Below are positions 58,000 to 64,000 of a stretch of 64,000 bases of DNA, piece after piece. The stretch is taken from contig NC_086380.1 in the NCBI RefSeq assembly GCF_036588685.1, positions 34,052,692 to 34,116,691 on the forward strand. Reading direction: 5' to 3'. The notes beneath the pieces are model-generated. The model had not been told where the DNA came from. It saw only the letters and a program-made list of their open reading frames with translations, and did not search any database. A program made the position numbers and the translations under genes. Every line of letters starts with the position of its first letter. The first letter of the stretch is position 1. This DNA comes from Mytilus trossulus. Lineage: Eukaryota > Mollusca > Bivalvia > Mytilida > Mytilidae.

Positions 58000-59849
58000 C
58001 CTATCCCACCCCTGTTATACATCTAACATTTCTGTCAGTCTACAATACATAGTGCTGATACCTAATGACTGTGATCTTAGGTTAAAACCTAGAGAAATGA
58101 GTAAATTATCTCCCCTTTCAATGCAATGCAATCCTGATCTTGAATTCTAGGCACGGGTTATCTAGTTATAATAGAAGCATCTTAAACCAGAAAAAACTTA
58201 ATTATAACTAATCAAACAATTCAAATGGAGAAAAATATTCAACGAGTGACAGAACAACACAAATTCAGGAACGCACGTAGCGCATGAGTTCATTATCCAT
58301 GTTGTCCTGTCGTGAGTTGAAGATTTTTTGATATTTGAATTCTTTGATAATTGTTCTTTTTATTTCATTGACAAATGACTTTTTTATGAAACTTAAATAG
58401 AAAATGTAAGGAACTATATCTTTTTCTATGCATTCAAAATTTGTTTTTTTATACTACTTCATTGACAATGCAATGTTGTATGACGTCAGAGGAGTGAAAT
58501 TACCACGTTTATTTCACATGTGAAATTATCGGTTTTTCTTTCACTGGGAAATAAATGTAATTTATTGCAACCAATGTAACAACAGACTTGATCTTCAAAT
58601 ACATGTTATTACTATGGCAAAACCTAAACAGGCCCGAATCTTTAAAAACATAAATATGAATCAGCTTACTAACATGGTATCAGAGTAACTAAAATAAAAA
58701 CAATTACAAAATGACAATACAAACATTCATTACAAAATATCAACATTTTAAAGTATTGCACAAAAACAAAATAAATACTGAGATATCTACAACCAATATT
58801 TTACTGTGTAAATCATTTATTTTTGAGGAAAATTTGCACATTCATGGATACTTAATTTATTGGCTTTAACAAATTCTGCATACAAACCTTTAGCTAGAGA
58901 GTCCAACAATTTAATTCAAGGTCAACCTTTCTCATGAATTCAACAACTGAGTTTTGTATATGTAATTCATTATTCTTAAGTTATGAATAATAGTTTTAAA
59001 TAATTGTGAAATGTTCTCGGTTCAGCCAACAATTGCTTCTCCCTCGTCAAATTTTATGTTGTAGAAAAAGATATAACATCTATTCTAATATGACGTGCTT
59101 CTTTCGCTTTGTAAACAACACTGTGATAAAATTCTCGATATATCTATACATAGCGCAGACTCCGTGGTGTACATTATAATGGCTGTTACAATATACTTCC
59201 CACGTAAATCCACATGTATTGAAACCTATTTGCAAACCCTTTGTCGATTTAATTGTTTTAAAAATTGCAATTCAGAAAAGCCAAATCACTTTTATTCTTA
59301 TTCGGATGCATAATAAAAAGAAGTAATGCATAAGGGCTCGGAGAAACCAACAAAATAAAAATAAAATAAAATTCCGCGAAAGTCTATTAATGTTTTTGGC
59401 GCATTTAAGTCATTTCAAAACATGACGTCATACAAATGAAAACTCTAGAGTTGAACGTTTTCTGTTACGTTAACTATTGACATGTCGTTTACTGTTGTAT
59501 CAAAATTGATTATCAAGGTAGGTTATGTTTGATTTTCTATTCTATTGCATTATTCGCATATGTACTGATTTCAGCAAGTCAACATGGCGGCTCATTGGTT
59601 ACGAAATGTCAACTTTGGATTTGACGGTAGCTCACGGGAAAAAACATATAAATCAACATAACAATTGTTGGTTTTGAGAATGAAACATAATTTTTTTCAG
59701 CGGTTGTTCACGAAATAATCCGTGCAAGCTACGGGTCTATTAAAATGATGAGCTTTATCTAACAGGGAGTAAATAAGAACAGCCATACACACAGATTTAC
59801 CCACCCTCGCTTCAGTTTTTTTAAAGATCGTATTTGTCCTATTAGAATC
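58000..59849. other. No recognised gene
   Basis: This AT-rich intergenic DNA contains a TTTCACATGTGAAA palindrome near 58515. No exon, tRNA or element boundary could be supported. Confidence 0.4.
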
Positions 59850-60011
59850 GAAATAATTCATGGAAGCCATAGATTATTGGAAATTTACACATGGCCTGGG
59901 CCGTGATATTCGTTGATTTTATCCCTCGCTAACGCTCAGGATAAAATTCGAATATCACGGCCCAGGCCATGTGTAAATTTCCAATAATCTATGGCTTCCA
60001 TGAATTATTTC
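59850..60011. mobile_element. Near-perfect foldback element, 162 bp
   Basis: Arms of about 74 bases (59850-59924 and 59939-60011) are almost exact reverse complements, beginning GAAATAATTCATGGAAGCCA, around a 14-base loop, CTCGCTAACGCTCA. The near identity of the arms suggests a recent insertion or arm homogenisation. Confidence 0.9.
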
Positions 60012-60500
60012 TTAAATATAGAAGTAGCTGTAATCACACGAAATTGTGCAGGGTTTTAAAAAATATATGACAAACACCTTATTTTCATTAAAATTACAAA
60101 TTTTAATATACATTCTATCAAAAAATCCAAATAAATTACTGACATATTTTCAACCAATATATACTGTGTAAAACATTTATTCTTGTGGGTATTGATTACA
60201 ACAAGATTATTTGATCATAAAATAACCTTTTTCTATTACATTGTCAGTCTTAATAAATTAAAAGATCAGAATTTGTTAGATATGTTTGTTCATCGAAAAA
60301 GTATTCCCACTTTAAGAAACATGTTCAAAAAATGAAGGCTTTCTTTTATGGATTAAATGCATAAACAACATTTAAAGTAAAAGCAACTTAAGCTTTGATT
60401 TCCAATCTCAAATGGATATAAAATTCCACTTTTTTTTCCAAATTTTCATGTCCCTAAAAATTGTTGTTTTGTCAGAAATTTCTTTTTGACTCAAGCTTGA

Positions 60501-61197
60501 CAGTCAGGGGCATTACTTAAACAAGTAACAATTAAAATTACCTATACAAGTAATGTTGAAAACGAGGCTAATTTAAATATAACTTATATAAGTTATTTTT
60601 CTGAATATTATTTTTATAGGTGTCCAAGAATACAGATTTTAGTACTTTTAAATAATTTTCACAGTTATTTGGTTATTTATCCCTTGATATATAAAAACTA
60701 GTTCTTCAGAAACACTAATTAACTTTCCAATGCACTTATCTTTCATACCGAGGCTTCTGGGTCAAAGATTGGTCTCTTGGGACTATTAAATTATCATTTT
60801 CCTCTAAAATCTTGAAGGTAGACTGATATAAATAGATAGATGCTTGTGAATTAATTAAGACCTGAAGTTATTTATAATTTGTAACCTAAATCAATTACGT
60901 ATGTGCCTTAGATAAGTGTTATTGCTATTTTTTTCAAAAAAAAATAAAATAACTTATTCAAGTAATATTTTTGTCATTATTTTCAAGGTAACCCTTTATC
61001 TCTATACTCCTCTCGAATCTGATAAATTCTTCATTTTATGATATAAAATGTTGTTTAAAATCATGAAAACTACATTAAGTCTATGTTTCTATTGAAAATT
61101 AAATAACTATATTAAGTAATTTTATTATTTTCAAAATAAAAAATTACTCATATAAGTAATTAAAAAAAATAACTTGTTTAAGTAATGCCCCTGACTG
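60501..61197. mobile_element. MITE, 697 bp, ends CAGTCAGGGGCATTACTT, CTTGA duplication
   Basis: Both ends are inverted repeats of CAGTCAGGGGCATTACTT continued by AAACAAGT. CTTGA stands directly outside both ends (60496-60500, 61198-61202), a 5-bp target duplication. The interior is full of ACTTATATAAGT-like palindromes next to the ends (60545-60605 and 61110-61175). There is no open frame. The transposon superfamily is not identified. Confidence 0.88.
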
Positions 61198-61202
61198 CTT
61201 GA

Positions 61203-64000
61203 TCTGTTATTCATAAGGTAAGGTATATGAGAACATTAACTTTGGGCTTTATGGAATACATGTACAAAATACATAAATGTGGAACTACCGATCAGACCAT
61301 TGTTTCTTGTTAAAATATCACTTTGTTTTCAAAGATAATTTTTTTTTACTTTAGTGAGTATCAATATATTCATTGTTTTCTAAATCCATCAATATTTTTT
61401 TTTTTTTCATTTGTTAGGATTTTTTTACTTGTTTATCAATGATCTAAAGTACATGTATCTAAATTGCACTACACTGAGTTAAAATGGTTACATTCATTGA
61501 TTTCAAAATTCAAAAAAATAATTTGTTAGATTTTTAATTCTAAATCCCATACTTGGATTTAGTGTTAAAATACTTGGTGCATAATATCAAGATAAACATA
61601 TGATAGGATGCTGCTTTCAAAGTGAAAACTAATCTAAATATCCCAAACTACAAACAAAATGGCAGTTAGATGAATGTGCATTAAGGAATACATCATATGT
61701 ACCATAATTTGGTATTCGGCCTTTGGTTTCTTTTTGTATCCTTTTTTATAAGTTCTAAAATTTTAACTTTTATTTTGTAGGTTGTGTTGGTGTTAGAATA
61801 GTATGAATGGAACAATTGAGTTTTTCGAGAAAAAATTAATACATTTTGATTCACTGTTTACGTGACATGAAATCAAACAGGAAACCAATCTTTATTTTCT
61901 TTATTTTGCACAATATAATTCAAAAGGCATAAATAAACACCATTACTAGTGTTACTTGCTTCATGTTCATATTTAAAATCTATTTTCAATGTTATATTAA
62001 AGTTTTTTTAAACCTGACAGGAAACCATAAGAAACCGAAAGTATTTTTTTAGTTTTATTTTATTGCAAAATCGGCTTAAAATAATCTGAACAGTATACTT
62101 TTTCTTAAAATCCATCTTAAATGTAACAGTATTATAAAACTCCTAAATATGTGCTTGTTTTGAAATCAATTAGTACAATTTATTCAGAATTTTCCATATT
62201 TTCTTCATTGATACAGGATACCATAATCGTTGTATCTTGATGTTTAAGCCAAAAAAATGTATTTATATTTGGTTTTGATATTCCAGTTATATACAATTTA
62301 TTCCAAATCATTGGCAATGTAACATTCTTTAAATCCAGTAAAGAAAAAAACTTTTAACTTGGAATTAAAATCTTTAAAATAGGCACAATGTGATACTTGT
62401 GACCTGTACACCATCTACATGGTTTCCACATTTTAACCTACTTTAGTGGGCTAAAATCAATAAAGTACTTTCTTTCAAGTCATGCATGGTAAAAGTTTAC
62501 TTCTCCTTTGACAAGTTTATTGCGTTTCTGATAAGTGTTTGCAGAACATGAATAAAAAATATTAATTAAAAACTGTGACAAAGATTCCAACTTTGTACAT
62601 TCCAAGTGTAACGGTATATTAACATGTATTTTTTATTAAATTATATTTATTCACCTAAAATATCCAGTAATATTTACTGCTGAAGTTAAATCAATCCAAC
62701 GAGCATTGGTACAATGATAAGAGACGTAATTTCGATTGATTTTTCCAAGGACTCTTCACGTCATTATCGGGAAACAAAGTGTGTTCTAACGTCTGTCAAA
62801 TATGAAATCGATTTTGTCAAGTCATTGGGCATTTATTTTCACACAGGATCGTATGTAACATTATGCACATAGGAAAAATAACAGACCACCGGCGCAATCT
62901 CTTTGACAATTGTATTTTCCTCTTTTAAACAAGACGAAACAAGTCTACAGATTATGTTTGCTAACATCCCGTTGGAAACAAAAACAATGTTTAGACCTAG
63001 TATTTCGTACATCCGGCCGTAATGGCGTTATCACATGTTAGTCACATGTTTCACGTATGACCGGAAATGATTAGAACTTAAGGACAAAAACAATTTTACT
63101 AAATAACTGGACTTCTGTTTCGTGTGAAATGTAACGCATAACGATAACGTAATTTTCTTACTTAATTATTACGAAGATCAAAACAAGAATGTAAATCATC
63201 TCGGATTTACCTGTTTGAACATCTCGCGAGAGTTCATATTTGCATATTGTTTTTAAGAATTCTATTACAACAAAGCAGATGACATCATCTAAAAATTGCG
63301 TTACGAAATCGGACACAAAAATCACGCCACTGTTCTTACATCTGCTACATAAATACTTATAGTTCTCTGCATTTTCTTCTCACTATTCTTATTGGTCGAT
63401 GTTCTTTGTTATTTGAAAACAAAAGTAATGAATTTGCTGGTGACGATTATCTATAAATCAGTCAGCGTTATGCTCTTCGGAAGCAAAAAGTAACGCGAGA
63501 AACGACACAAAAATACGGTTGTAGAATCTTTGAAATTCGTATATTTTAAAAAAAATTCTAGGGAAGAGTAGCATACACTTGTATGTTGATAAAAATAATG
63601 GCATCTTTAGATGTAGTTACAACTTTTCTTACAGTAATTCACATTTTATAACTTTTCTATAGTTATAGGAAACGGAGCCCAATAGCAAATTATGGTCCAT
63701 ATATGAAATTGCTTGCTGTTTAATCCCTGATGTGCTTCTCTATAAAGTCTCTGCAGATAAAACTAGTAACTATTTCTTTATTATCACGTTGAACTTGTCA
63801 GCATGGTTTCTCCTTCATTATCTGATTCTGGCTTCTTTTTGGGTCTTCTTAATCTCCTACAAGAAGATAGAGCACAGTTGTATAACAATTGCTCCAGGCC
63901 TTCATCATGTATATATAAATTAACAAGCAAATTTTTTTCAAGATAAACTTGCCCATTTCAAATTTTTTATACATATGCCAAGAAATATGCACTTATTTTT
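61203..64000. other. No recognised gene; possible promoter-like site near 63222
   Basis: The stretch is AT-rich, and the reading frame at 63732-63923 is not convincing. The palindrome TCTCGCGAGA at 63222-63231 is a known core-promoter motif of animal genes, and the surrounding 0.5 kb is less AT-rich. A gene beyond the right edge could start here. Confidence 0.35.

Overview
The window is nuclear DNA of a bivalve mollusc, most likely a mussel (Mytilidae). It is AT-rich, gene-poor and crowded with short dispersed repeats of the kind that fill mussel genomes. It has eukaryotic splice sites, AATAAA signals, MITEs, a dead non-LTR retrotransposon and a small LTR-type element. The species call rests on recognising repeat families from memory and on gene content; no database was searched.

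Left part (1-33 kb): a segmental duplication carrying a two-gene sugar cassette. The fullest copy, C (about 24245-33050), holds an intronless Golgi-type GT32 glycosyltransferase (28114-28941) followed 1.1 kb later, on the same strand, by an intronless membrane-anchored UDP-glucuronate 4-epimerase-like gene (30065-31129). Copy B (about 10907-18070) has an intact second GT32 gene (12799-13626), but its epimerase (14748-15815) is a pseudogene with two stops, a frameshift and a lost polyadenylation signal. Copy A (about 1290-2254 plus 6331-9253) holds only the upstream part and stops just before the GT32 gene. The three copies act as internal controls: each is interrupted by insertions that the others lack, so MITE boundaries and target-site duplications can be read directly. 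If the family assignments hold, the epimerase would make UDP-galacturonate in the secretory pathway and the neighbouring GT32 enzyme could use it or a related donor.

Middle part (34-46 kb): a tandem pair of four-exon genes on the minus strand (34796-37898 and 42222-45152). They were assembled here from matching splice sites and phases. Each encodes a secreted protein of about 145 residues made of two six-cysteine chitin-binding (CBM14/peritrophin-A) domains, with identical cysteine spacing and identical intron phases in both genes. At 46634-48338 (minus) lies a TRIM-like gene with two B-boxes, a coiled coil and an NHL-like C-terminal region. It is split by a single-base frameshift in a run of seven A.

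Right part (49-64 kb): no protein gene was recognised. It holds nested dispersed repeats, a cluster of nine copies of a 14-base motif (52611-53061), a retrotransposon-like pair of long direct repeats with tandem sub-repeats (53193-56145), near-perfect foldback elements and several MITEs, one with a clean 5-bp target-site duplication (60501-61197).
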